Assembly: GCA_037176705.1 (NCBI GenBank)
Contig: CM073885.1
Span: 162,554,290-162,618,289 of the forward strand
Source: Molossus alvarezi
Taxonomy: Eukaryota > Chordata > Mammalia > Chiroptera > Molossidae
Direction: 5' to 3'
DNA: 64,000 bases
Position 1 is the stretch's first letter, and each line of letters opens with the position of its first letter. The notes under the pieces are model-generated. The model had not been told where the DNA came from. It saw only the letters and a list, made by a program, of their open reading frames with translations, and searched no databases. The position numbers were made by a program, and so were the translations under genes. Below are positions 47,137 to 56,945 of the stretch, one piece after another.

Positions 47137-47386
47137 GCCCTGGCCGGTTTGGCTCAGCGGTTAGAGCCTCCACCTGAGGTCCGGAGAGACCAGGGTTCGG
47201 TTCCCGCTAAGGGCATGTACCTCGGTTGCAGTTTGTCCCCGGCCCTGGTTGGTCGTGTGGGTGCCAGCCACTCCATGTGTCCCTTTCACATCGATGTTTC
47301 CCTCTCTCTCTCTTCCTCTCTCTCCCTCCCACTCTGTCTGTACAAAAAATGGAAAAATGTCCTGGGGTGAGGATTAAAAAAAAAAA
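47137..47386 (+). mobile_element. VES SINE, long subtype, young, with perfect 15-bp duplication
   Basis: AAGAAACAAAAGTCT at 47122-47136 and 47387-47401 is identical. The SINE is complete, with an unbroken poly(A), a clear box A (TTGGCTCAGCGG) and box B (GGTTCGGTTCC). It is a good reference copy for the long subtype. Confidence 0.97.
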
Positions 47387-47401
47387 AAGAAACAAAAGTC
47401 T

Positions 47402-47690
47402 TTCTTGGAGAAATTTGTGTGTTGTTGCTTTTTTTTTTCCCCTCAGTGCCTTTGAGATGTAAATTTCTACCAGTTTTCTCTGAAAAGGGAAGTGGGGCTG
47501 GGTATCTATTTGAAATGCAAATTTCAGGGAGTTAATTTTTTCCCTGAAAGAAAACAACAACAACAAAAGTGTGTGTGTGGAGTGGGGGGTTCCTATGAAA
47601 AATCTTAAAAATATTTGCCGCAAATATTCGTGAAAATTTTAAGCTATCTAAGCACGTAAACGACTTATCTTCCAGAAACACAATTTGAAT
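47402..47690. other. Unrecognised sequence upstream of HAL1
   Basis: The interval between the VES duplication and the HAL1 duplication has no recognised content. Short CAACAA and GTGTGT runs lie near 47550-47580. Confidence 0.4.
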
Positions 47691-48206
47691 CTAAATGTTC
47701 CTTTTTTTAATGTAGAAATATTAATTTATTTAAAAATAATGATAAATGCATAATTGTAATGATTTAAAAATATTGTTGAACATTACAGATGTTTCCCCTT
47801 TCTCCCCCACAGACATTCCTCCCTGATCCCACCCCAGTAAAGATTTTTTTAACTTATCTTTATTTTTGAATGTATTACAGATGTTCTTTATTTTTCCCCC
47901 ATTGACCCCCTCCTCTCCATTCCTGTGCCCTTCCTGCCTTTTCCCTCACTGTTGTCTGTGTCCATTGGTTATGCATATATACATATACGTTATTTGTGTT
48001 ATTTCTTACCACCCCACAAACTCCCTTCCCTTTGAGGTTTGTCAGTCTAGTAACCAATTTGTATTTCTTAATCCCTTCACCTTTTTCACCCATTCCCCCA
48101 ACCCCCCTCTCATCTGGCAACCAACAAAATTTCTCTATATCTATGAGAATGTTTCTGTTCTGCTTGTTCATTTTATTTGTAGATTCAGTTATCGATAGAT
48201 ATGTAT

Positions 48207-49129
48207 TCATTGCCATTTTGTTTGTTCATATATTTTATCTTTTTCTTCAAAAAGACCTTTCAACATTTTATATAATAATGGTTTGGTGGTGATGAACTCC
48301 TTTAGCTTTTCCTTGTCTGGGAAACTCTTTATATGGTCATCAATTCTAAATGACAGCTTTGCAGGATAGAGTAATCTTGGTTGTAGGTTCTTGCTTTTCA
48401 TCACCCTGAATATTGTTTGTCACTCCCTTCTGGCCTACAAAGTTTTATTTGAGAAATCAGCTGACAGTCTTATGGAAAGTCCCTTTTAGGTAACTAATTG
48501 CTTTTCTCTTGCTACTTTTATGATTCTCTCTTTGTCTTGAATCTTTTGCATTTTGATGATGATGTGTCTTGGTGTGGGCCTCTTGAGGTTCATCTTGTTT
48601 GGGACTCTCTGTGCTTCCTGAACTAGCATGTCTGTCTCCTTCACCAAGTTCGGGAAGTTCTCTGCCATTATTGTTTCAAATAGGTTTTTGATTTCTTGTT
48701 CTCTCTCTTCTCCTTCTGGCACCCCCAAGATGCAAATGTTGGCATGCTTGAAGTTGTCCCACAGGCTCCTTACACTATTCTCATTTTTTATTGGATCTTT
48801 TTTTCTTTTTGCTGTTTTGATTGGATGTTTTTTGCTTCCTTATATTCCAAATCAATGGTTTGCTTCTTGGCTTTACCTACTCTACTATTGAATCTGTGTA
48901 AATTATTCTTTATTTTATTTAGTGCCTCCTTCATTTCTGACCGGTCCTTTTTCATGCTCTTGAGGCTCTCGCTAAGTTCACTGAGGTTTTGACTAAGTCC
49001 ACTGAGCATCCTTATAAGCAGTATTTTGAACTCAGCATCTGTTAGGTTGCTTATCTCCATTTCACTTAGTTCTTTTCCTGGAGTTTTGTTCTGTTCTTTC
49101 ATTTGGGACCTGTTTCTTTGTCTCCTCAT
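48207..49129 (-). pseudogene. HAL1 ORF1 (L1 ORF1-type RNA-binding protein), broken
   Basis: An L1-ORF1-like protein, which would bind element RNA. The N-terminal piece (48788-49129) starts 'MRRQRNRSQMKEQ' and contains a leucine-heptad coiled coil ('LSGLSQNLSELSESLKSM'). The RNA-recognition part (48486-48728) has MGVPEGEE and ENFPNLVKE. The C-terminal part (48207-48404) ends after a 'MLKGLFEEKDKIYEQ' extension. A frame change lies near 48730-48790 and a stop follows 'KQLVT' at 48486. Apart from these breaks, the span of about 307 codons matches the family. Confidence 0.85.
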
Positions 49130-49990
49130 TTTGGCTGCCTCCCTGTGTTTGTTTCTATGTATTACTTAATAAAAGGTATGGGTCTAGCTAAGACCAGATG
49201 CTGCTTGTTTGAAAGAAGTTAGGAAAACCTGAAGCAGGATCCAAGACAGGCCAATCCTATGGTAAAGCATCTGGCAACAGCTTGGGTGGGCCTGAAAGTT
49301 GGCTGGGGCCCGGCCTCAGGGAATCACTAGGGCGGGGCAAACAGTGTGAGCCAGTTTGCTAGAGTCCCAGATATGGTAGCCATCTGGTGCCCCACGGAAG
49401 GGCTCACCAAAGGAACAACAGCGTCTGACAGCATGTCTGTCCAGGAGAAAGCTGCCTCTCCAGCCCTCACCCCAATGCCAAACAACTCAGTTCTTCCCCA
49501 TATGACTCTGGTGCCTTTCAAGCTACCTCCCCTATGCTGAAGCCTGGAGGGTGCCATTCCGAGTAAGTTCATGTGCGGGGCCTTTAAGAGGAGTTGCCTG
49601 GAGCTCCAGCCGCCTCAGCCTTCCTCAGCCTCAGTTCCCGCTGGTTTTTCCAGCCAGAAGTTATGGGGACTTCTCTTCCTGGCACTGGAACCCTGAGCGG
49701 GGTGCCTGGTGTGGGACAGGGACCCCTCAATTCTCAGGGAGGACCTTCCCAGCTGAGGTATCCTCCTAATTTTTATCTGCCACACGTGGATGTGGGACCA
49801 GCCCATCCGCCTCCGCCCCTCCTACCAGTCTCAATGTGGCTTCTTCTTTAATTCCATACTTGTAGGACTTCCATTCAGCTTCATTTCAGGCAGTTTTGAA
49901 TGATGGTTGTTCTGTAGTTTAGTTGTAACTTTGATGTGGTTGTGGGAGGACACGATACCACATTTACCTACCCACCATCTTGACTGGAAG
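49130..49990 (-). promoter_or_regulatory. HAL1 5' UTR with YY1-like site
   Basis: About 860 bp, richer in GC than the surroundings, upstream of ORF1 on the minus strand. CCATCTT on the plus strand (49975-49981) gives AAGATGG on the sense strand at the very 5' end, an exact YY1-type core. The promoter role is inferred from the family. Confidence 0.5.
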
Positions 49991-50041
49991 TCCAAATGTT
50001 CTTTTATAAACTAGTGAGTCTTGCGTTATTGGACCTTCTTA

Positions 50042-50895
50042 TGCTTAAAAGTTTAAAACAAAAGCTCTAATATCTCTGGGTCTGTTTGTATGTTTATATA
50101 TGTCTATATATGTCTATTATAGATTTATAATATTTCCTCCAACATATAATATGACCAAAATATATTTGCAAAAATTTTATTCAGTTGGCTTAAAGATAAT
50201 TAAGTATTTATATAAATCAAGTATATTCTTAGAAATGTAGAAACTAATTTAAATGTTTCTAAAGTTTAAGTGATCAGAATAATCTTTGATATTAAAGTTA
50301 GTTTGTTGGTTTAATTAAAACAGGCATGTCTTTATGTTATCAGAGAAGCATGGCTGGCCTTTCTCCATTGCTAGTGGAAGTGGGGTTCTTGGTGTGCCAC
50401 TGGAATAAGCATTTTCAGAGGCCCCTATGGGAGGATAGGATGTGGTAGAAAGTTTTATTTGTGTGGAATTACATCTCTTGGTTTCCAAAGTCCCATTTTC
50501 CTTAGACCAGTCTCAGAAGTGGTGTGGTCGGGATTCATCAGAGTTAGAAGCAAAGCCAGTGTCCAGAGTTTTTTTTCCATGGCGGAATTGGGTCTGGCAT
50601 AACATTTGATTGGTTCCAGTCTATTGTGTGGGGTCCACATGGCTGTGAACCATGAAGGAAAATGCAGGGGAATGTTCCCAATGCAACAAGAGTGCCAGGA
50701 GCTCAGCATGCAAGAGAGAGAGGAAACTCCTTTGTTTAAGAGTTTAAAATAACTTCCCATGATTGCAGAGGCCATGCCTACTCTTGCCAATGACATGTTC
50801 CTGCGTGTGACTGACTTTACTTGGCATGCATCTATTTGGTCTTCCCTTTGCTCCTTTCCAGTTAATTAATAACTAGGTTATTTACAACAATATCA
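50042..50895 (-). mobile_element. LTR-like copy C of the recurring family, antisense
   Basis: Runs from 'tgcttaaaagtttaaaac' to 'acaacaatatca' and is collinear with copy B. It lacks the L1-D insertion, so it preserves the unoccupied site (about 50175-50200). The 113-codon minus-strand frame at 50455-50796 lies wholly inside the LTR and is not a recognised protein. Confidence 0.75.
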
Positions 50896-50964
50896 TTTAG
50901 AGCTATTAATATCAAACATAATATAGCCATGCAACCTTTATTTTACCTAAGTTTACTAATAGTC

Positions 50965-51430
50965 AAATAAGCCTGTTGCGGTTCAGAATGAGTCACCTCA
51001 AGATGTGCCTCTGAAGTATGCAGATTTTAATGAGCTAAAGCTACAAGCACAGGAGAAACTTCTGCTCCTCTCTCCCCTTCTTTACTGTCTTTAGATGAAT
51101 TTAAATTAGAGGCCTTTCCCATAACAGATTATCAGCAATAACCTTTTCAATTCACCTATATGGCAGGGAAAATTTTTATTTACTAATAATCTACTCTTCT
51201 TAATACCCTGCAATAACCCTTTGAAGCCCCCAAGGTGCATTAACTTATTCCTAGCTCAGCATGTCTTATATATCTCAGTCCCCCTTTCTACCTCTGAACC
51301 TCTCCTGCATGTGTGGGTCTCTAACTCTCTCAGGTATGTAGGGTTCCCATATATTAATTTGGTTATTTTCTCTTGCTAATCTATCTCATGTCTATTTGAT
51401 TATTAGATCAAACCTTGAAGGTAGGGGAAA
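50965..51430 (+). mobile_element. Possible LTR-like element, sense
   Basis: Starts near 'tgttgcggttcagaatgagt'. The right end carries 'gttattttctcttgctaat' and 'tgtctatttgattattaga', phrases I associate with mammalian ERV-like LTR ends. The assignment is uncertain and no signal sequence is decisive. Confidence 0.4.
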
Positions 51431-51599
51431 GTTTGTTTCTCCCCCACAAGCTCATGTTGTCTCTTACAGATTTTCGTAGCAAGAAACCTACCTTTACATG
51501 ATGATTAGCTGTTCAATGCCTCCTAAAACTTTCATGAGTAATTGTAATGTTATAGAAATTTTATTTCTTTAATATGACCTTTTCTCCTTTCTTTTATTT

Positions 51600-52120
51600 T
51601 GATTCAAACTGGCCCCATCCAGCACCCTGACTTACCTGCTTTCTTCTTCCTTGCATATCCACTCCTGAAACACTAAGCCCTCAGGACAATGAGGTTCTAT
51701 CAGCATCCAATAATCTTAGGAACAAAGCCTTCGATCTGTTGACCCCAAAGTTTTGGTCAAACTAGGCTTCATTTGTGTCTCAGCTCCAGGCTCAGAAAAG
51801 CAATGAAATCAGATGAAGGGAGGACAAGGCTGACCTCAGGACCAGATGCACTGATCAAGTACCCCTACCTAAGGGCTGACCAATCAGTATGGAGACCACC
51901 ACCCTAACTCCCTTAGGCACCATGACTAATCATTTACCCCCCTTATATAACTCATCCTCTGGAAGCCTGGAGAGGCCAAGTCTTTGAGCATTAGCTAACC
52001 TGTCTCCCAGCATGGGCCACTTCCTACTTTCTTAGCTGCAAACTTCTGTTTGTGTCTTATTGGACTTTAATAAGGGCAGGCAAATGGACCGCTTTGGTCT
52101 GGTAACACAATCTAAATATA
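51600..52120 (+). mobile_element. LTR-like element D2, sense
   Basis: Its first 300 bp align with D1 (37565-37910). It then has a TATA-like 'cttatataactcatcc' (about 51941-51956) and ends near 'ttggtctggtaacaca' (about 52094-52109). 'ctgaccaatcagta' (51876-51889) supplies a CCAAT-type box. The family is not named. Confidence 0.65.
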
Positions 52121-52554
52121 ACAGTTAAAAATAATAAGTTAAATTAATTTAAATACATTATAAAAGTATTCAAATAAACGTTTCAACAATAGTTAAGCTC
52201 TATGCTATATTTACTTTAAAAGAGTTTCCAAAATCATTTTGGAAACTTGAAGTCTTAAAATTATGCTAAGTTAAATTATGTATACCCATTCAATTCCTAG
52301 ATCATTTCCAAAAAAAAAAGCTGAAACAAAATTACTGAACATAGGTTATGTCCTTTGGATTTTGTTTACAGAGGAACTAGAGATATTTGGGTTTATTAGT
52401 AAACATGTTTTGTCCCACATTGAAAAATTTACTATGAAGAAGAATATACTTTTATAAATTAAGGAATATATTGATAAATTTACCAGTCTACAACTGCCTT
52501 TTTAGTTTTGTCTAGAAATGTAGTACTCTAAAAATTAAGGATTTTTATTAATAT
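52121..52554. other. Unrecognised AT-rich sequence
   Basis: Between D2 and copy E. No gene or repeat is recognised. Confidence 0.45.
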
Positions 52555-53260
52555 GTGTAACTAAAACTGTTATCTGTGCAATAACCTGGTTATTTAATAA
52601 GAAAGGAGTAAAGGGAGAATTAGCTTATTTAATACTCCAGTGCTATTCCCCTCTGATTGGTGTGGGAAGGCGGTAAACAAAAGTACTTTAGACACATGCC
52701 CAGTAAGGTCTTAATGATGTGGGAGGTGTCTAACTGTCTTGGGAGGGACCTACCTGCCCTGCATACCTGAGACCTAACCAGCAGCCAAAATAGGTGTGAC
52801 CACTGCAAGCACAAGAAACCTGAATATTTAATCTCTTAGACAAAGGAGCTTTCTCGCTTTCCCTCTTTCTTTGCTGATGCACCAGACTCCTAGCTCGAGG
52901 GGCTTCCATGACCTGCACCCACCATATGGCCCAAGGCTATGTGGGACCCCCATTATGGACTGATGGACTAAAACTAAACTAATCCTAATCTGGATATAGC
53001 TGCACCATGGAACGAACACTCTGGACTTTGGCTTTATTTCTGGCCTTGCTCAACCCATAACTGCCTCTTTTCCAGGACTGGAGAGAGGGACGTGGAACTT
53101 TACAACCCCTGAAGTGTAATTCCACACCAATAAAAACCACCCATTCTCCCATACAAGTCTTAGAAAATTCATTTTCTAAAGCTGTAGCAAGAACTTCCTG
53201 CCTACAAGTCTGAGACACATGGCCCCTTAATCACCCCAGCGACAAAACTACTACAAATGG
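52555..53260 (+). mobile_element. LTR-like copy E of the recurring family, sense
   Basis: Aligns with the reverse complement of copy A: 'cacatgcccagtaaggt', 'aataggtgtgacc', 'gaatatttaat', 'cactctggact', 'acgtggaactttacaa' and 'tcttagaaaattc' recur in the same order. It is inverted relative to copies A, B and C. The overlapping 61-77 codon frames on the minus strand are not genes. It lacks the terminal part with AATAAA seen in A. Confidence 0.7.
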
Positions 53261-53346
53261 TAAGGGAAACATAGAATGTATTTTTGGTAAGAAAAAATAT
53301 GAGGTATAGAGTTGTGGTTTTATTAAAGAAAAAAGATAATTATTGT

Positions 53347-53621
53347 GGCCTGGCCAGTTTGGCTCAGCTGTTAGAGTGTTGGCCCACCGACAGAAGGATC
53401 TCAGATTGAATTTCAGGTCAAGAGCACATACCTGGGTTTCAGGTTCAATCCCTATCCCTGGTTAGGGTGGTGTGGGAGGCAAAAAAATCAATGTGTTTCT
53501 CTCACATTAATGTTTCTCTCTCTTTCTTTGTTCCTCCCTTTCTCCCTTCCACTTCATCCAAAAATTAATAAAACAATATATCCTTGGGTGAGGATTAACA
53601 ACAACAACAACAAAAAAACCA
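53347..53621 (+). mobile_element. VES SINE, long subtype
   Basis: Head 'gcctggccagtttggctcag' and tail 'tatccttgggtgaggatt' followed by (CAA)n. AAAGATAAT occurs upstream (about 53330-53338) and again after the following SINE (about 53848-53856). This suggests the second VES landed in this one's tail. Confidence 0.92.
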
Positions 53622-53846
53622 GCCCGGCCGGTGTGTGTCAGTGGTTGAGCGGTGACCCATGCACCAAGAGGTTAGAGGTTTGATTCTTGGTCAGGGCACA
53701 TGCCCAGGTTGTGGGCCTGATTCCCAGTGGGGGGCATGCTGGAGGCAGCCAATCAATGTTCCTTCTCATCGATGATTCTCTCTCTCCCTCTCCCTTCTTC
53801 TCTCTCTAAAAATCAATAAAGAAAAAATATGTTTTAATTTAAAAAA
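53622..53846 (+). mobile_element. VES SINE, short subtype, in the tail of the previous VES
   Basis: Head 'gcccggccggtgtgtgtcag', 'gcaccaagaggttagaggtt', TC block and AATCAATAAAG tail. It sits between the (CAA)n tail and the downstream duplication of the previous SINE. Confidence 0.93.
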
Positions 53847-53859
53847 AAAGATAATACTT

Positions 53860-54510
53860 GTGTCCTAAAGTAAAACAAATGATTGGTCCAGAAGAAAAAT
53901 AAAAACATGGGACAAAATCTGCATAGATAAAACAGTTGTAGAAGGCTCATGGAAAATAAAAATTGAGAAAGGAATTTTATGTGTGGTCAAGCTAGTTAAG
54001 ATTGGCATGGATTTATTTAAGTTTTTTTAAAAACTGAGTTTTAATATCAAAAGTATACTGGTGCAAAAATAGAATTTGCTCTTCCTTTTGAAAAATGACT
54101 TTTTTTTTTTTTTTGATTATTGGTTGTCTATTAATAAGAAAGTATAGACAAAGGTTTTTCTTTACCTTTCAAGTTATCTGCCTGGAAAGCATAGATTTGT
54201 TGGTTCTCATTAATATAATGTACTGTGTTTACACTGTCTTTGTTGGGTCTTTGATTCCTTAACCTAGTCTTCTAAATATTACAAAAGCTAAAGTTTATTT
54301 TGCAACCATCAACTTTTCTAATTTGTCTTCAAAGTCATTACTTGTCACTTTGATTAAATTGATATTTTTCACAAACTTCCCCAAAAAATCCAAATTCTAA
54401 ATTAAGTCCTTTTAACCTCAAGATAATCTTCAGATTATAAAGAGTGTCCCTAGAACGTGTCAAGAGATGTGTTCTATCGCCTTATTAAAAAAAAATAAAA
54501 ATAAAAATGT
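53860..54510. other. Unrecognised AT-rich sequence
   Basis: No gene or repeat is recognised. There is a T14 run near 54101 and an A-rich stretch directly before L1-E (54486-54508). Confidence 0.45.
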
Positions 54511-54519
54511 TGAGATTCC

Positions 54520-54526
54520 AAAATGG
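54520..54526 (+). promoter_or_regulatory. YY1-like site at L1-E 5' end
   Basis: AAAATGG in the first bases of the element, at the same place as in L1-A, L1-B and the HAL1. Regulatory role inferred. Confidence 0.4.
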
Positions 54527-55660
54527 TGGCAGAGTGAATGGAAGCTACAAAGGCCATCTGCCAAGACCAAACTGGAATTACAACTAAAATAAAGACAAAT
54601 CATAGGGAATAACCAACAGAAAAGGACCCTTATAATGACCGACAGAAAGAGGATACTAAATCAAGCCTGATAGCAACTGTGGAGGCATGAGAGGGTGGGC
54701 TGGGAGTCCACAGACAGTAGTTATTTTAGCTGTGAGCAGCTCCCTTGAGGTTAAAATTCCAAACTGGGTCCACAGCACAGAAGGCCAGGGCAGAGCACTA
54801 AATTAGCTACAGCCACTCAACTTGGGCTCTGGCAGAGGGAGGGCAGACTGGACTGGAACTATGTGGAGAAACTCAGGATTTGGAGAGCTGGGACAGCAGA
54901 GGGAGTTTTGCACTGAATCACTCCCTCACAGGACAGTAGCCATATTACTCAAAGAGCCCCAGGGAAAAGTAACAGCCCCTCCCTCATTAAACACCAGCAG
55001 GGCCAGAGAAATGCAAATTGAGGCTCATTAACAGCAAGCAAGCATCTGCACCAGCCACTGGAAATCCTCTTACCAGGAACACCTGGGGATTTTTTAATTC
55101 AGTTGAAGGCTACAACACAAGAATCATCAAGTAACAGACTAATAGGCCCCAGACAAAAAGCTAGAGGATAATGAACTTTTCCTGAGCTTGCAAATCTACC
55201 CAGAAAAGTAAGACTTAACATGGGTCCTCTCACATTCATCCAAACCCAATAGAGGGAACAAAAAATCAGTGGAACACCAACACCCATAGGGAAACTTTGG
55301 TAGGCTCCAAAACTCACTGAGAAAGCCAAAATGGTGCAACAAAGAAACAAATCCAAAATGAAAGAACAAGATAATTTGAAAGAAGATGAAATAAATGAAA
55401 GGGAATTGAGCAAGATATCAAAGGGAGAGTTCAGAATAATAATTATGAGGAAGCTCAACAGCATGAGTATAGATATGGAAGCATTGAAAACCAACCAATT
55501 GAAAATGAAGAATGACAGCAGAAATCAAGAACACATTGGAAGGAATAACCAGCAGAGTAGAGGAGGCTGAGGATCAGATAAGTGAATTAGAAGACAGGGT
55601 AGAAAAAATTGCCCAATCAGAGAACCAAAAAAATAATAATAATTACAAAATAGGAAGACA

Positions 55661-55894
55661 GCCTGGGCCAGTTTTGCTCAGTGGTTAGAGCATCAGCCTG
55701 CAGTCCAGAGAGACCTGGGTTTGGTTCCTGCTAAGGGCATGTAACTCGGTGGCAATTTGTCCCCGACCCTGGTTGGGTCTTGCGGGTGGCAACCACGCGA
55801 TGTGTCTCTTTCACGTCGATGTTTCTCTCTCTCTCCCTCTCACTCTATCTGAACCAAATATGGAAAAGTGTCCTCAGGTGAGGATAAAAAAATG
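55661..55894 (+). mobile_element. VES SINE, long subtype, inside L1-E ORF1
   Basis: AAAA(T/C)AGGAAGACAGC flanks it at 55647-55662 and 55895-55910. Head 'gcctgggccagttttgctca', tail 'gtcctcaggtgaggataaaa'. Confidence 0.96.
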
Positions 55895-56162
55895 AAAACA
55901 GGAAGACAGCTTAAGAGAACTGTGGGAAAACTGAAAACATAACAACATCTGAATCATAGGCATGCCAGAAGAAGAAGAAAATGAGCAAGGGTTAGAGAAT
56001 ATATTTGAAGAAATAGTGACAGATAACTTCCCTAACTTAGTGAAGAAAAAAAGGCATACAAGTACAAGATGAACAGAGAGCACCAAGTAAGCAGAACCCA
56101 AAGAGGCCCACATCAAGACACATAATAATAAAATGCCAAAAAGTAAAGAGAAAAGAGAATTT

Positions 56163-56605
56163 TATTTATTTATTTATTTTTTACTGTGTTAGGTCATTTA
56201 CATATATTATTCTTTTTTGTTGTTACCGAAGTTTCTCCTTTTTTACCCCATTGACACCCTCCTCCCCATCCCCCCTGCCCTGTCCCCGGCTTTGTTGTCC
56301 ATGACCATTGGTTATGCATACATGCATATAGTTCTGTGGTTTATTTCTTCCTATCCCCACCACACCCTCTTCTGAGGGTTGTCCGTCTGTACCCTACTTC
56401 AGTGTTTCTGGGTCTACCCTATTCCTCAGACTATTATGTTTATTATATTCCATATATAAGTGAGATCATGTAGTATTTGTCTTTTTCTGCTTGACTTGTT
56501 TTACTTAGGATAATAGTTTCCAGGCCCCTCCATGTCGTCTCAAAGGATAAGAGGTCTTTCTTTCTTACAGCTGCGTAGTACTCCATTGTGTCTATGTACC
56601 ACCGC
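56163..56605 (-). mobile_element. Short L1 3'-end fragment, antisense, inside L1-E ORF1
   Basis: Reverse-orientation L1 tail: a TTTA-rich poly(A) at the left, a C-rich 3' UTR ('ttgacaccctcctcccc'), and the last ORF2 codons up to 'gtctatgtaccaccg' (about 56605). AAAAGAGAATTTTA flanks it (about 56150-56163 and 56614-56627). It is strongly 5' truncated. Confidence 0.93.
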
Positions 56606-56945
56606 GAAAAAAAAAAAAGAGAATTTTAAAGGCAGCAAGAGATAAGCAACAGGTTACCTTCAAAGGAAACCCCATAAGGCTCTCAGCTGACTTCTCAACA
56701 GAAACACTATAGGCCAGAAGAGGATGGCATGAAATATGCAAAGTCATGAAAAACAAGAATCTGAATCCAAGACTACTCTATACAGCAAGGCTATCATTCA
56801 AAATAAAAGGTCAAATAAAGAGCTTCTCAGACAAAAAGAATGTAAGGGAATATATTATCACCAAACTATCACTGTAAAAAATGTTAAAAGGACTGCTGCA
56901 ATTAGTATAAGAAATAGGAAGAAAAATATAACCACAATAAATAAA

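Larger units (their letters stand above)
47709..49990 (-). mobile_element. HAL1 (half-L1) element, essentially full length, antisense
   Basis: A 2.3-kb retroelement with a 5' UTR, a single ORF1-type frame and a 3' tail, and no ORF2, which defines HAL1. The element's 5' end is at about 49990 ('cttccagtcaagatggtggg' on the minus strand) and its T-rich tail starts near 47709. The flanks TCTAAATGTTCC (about 47691-47702) and TCCAAATGTTCT (about 49991-50002) form a plausible duplication. The tail (47870-47960) closely matches the L1 tails in this window, consistent with mobilisation by L1. The sequence 47772-47835 partly repeats 47872-47935. Confidence 0.88.
55331..56910 (+). pseudogene. L1-E ORF1, disrupted by two insertions
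   Basis: Starts 'MVQQRNKSKMKEQDNLKEDE' and is open for 79 codons into the coiled-coil region. It is then frameshifted and interrupted by a VES at 55661 and an L1 fragment at 56163. The remainder (56605-56910) ends in 'MLKGLLQLV', where the usual stop after 'GLL' has become a glutamine codon, shifting the end to 56908-56910. Confidence 0.85.

Noticed and set aside
47137..47230. tRNA gene-like head with box A and box B
   Set aside because: It is the tRNA-derived head of a VES SINE. It is followed by SINE body, A-tail and duplication, so it is not a tRNA gene.
41916..50895. A provirus with copies B and C as its two LTRs
   Set aside because: No primer-binding site or polypurine tract is visible next to either copy, no matching host duplications flank them, and the interval shows no retroviral coding motif. 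Only LTR-like status is claimed.
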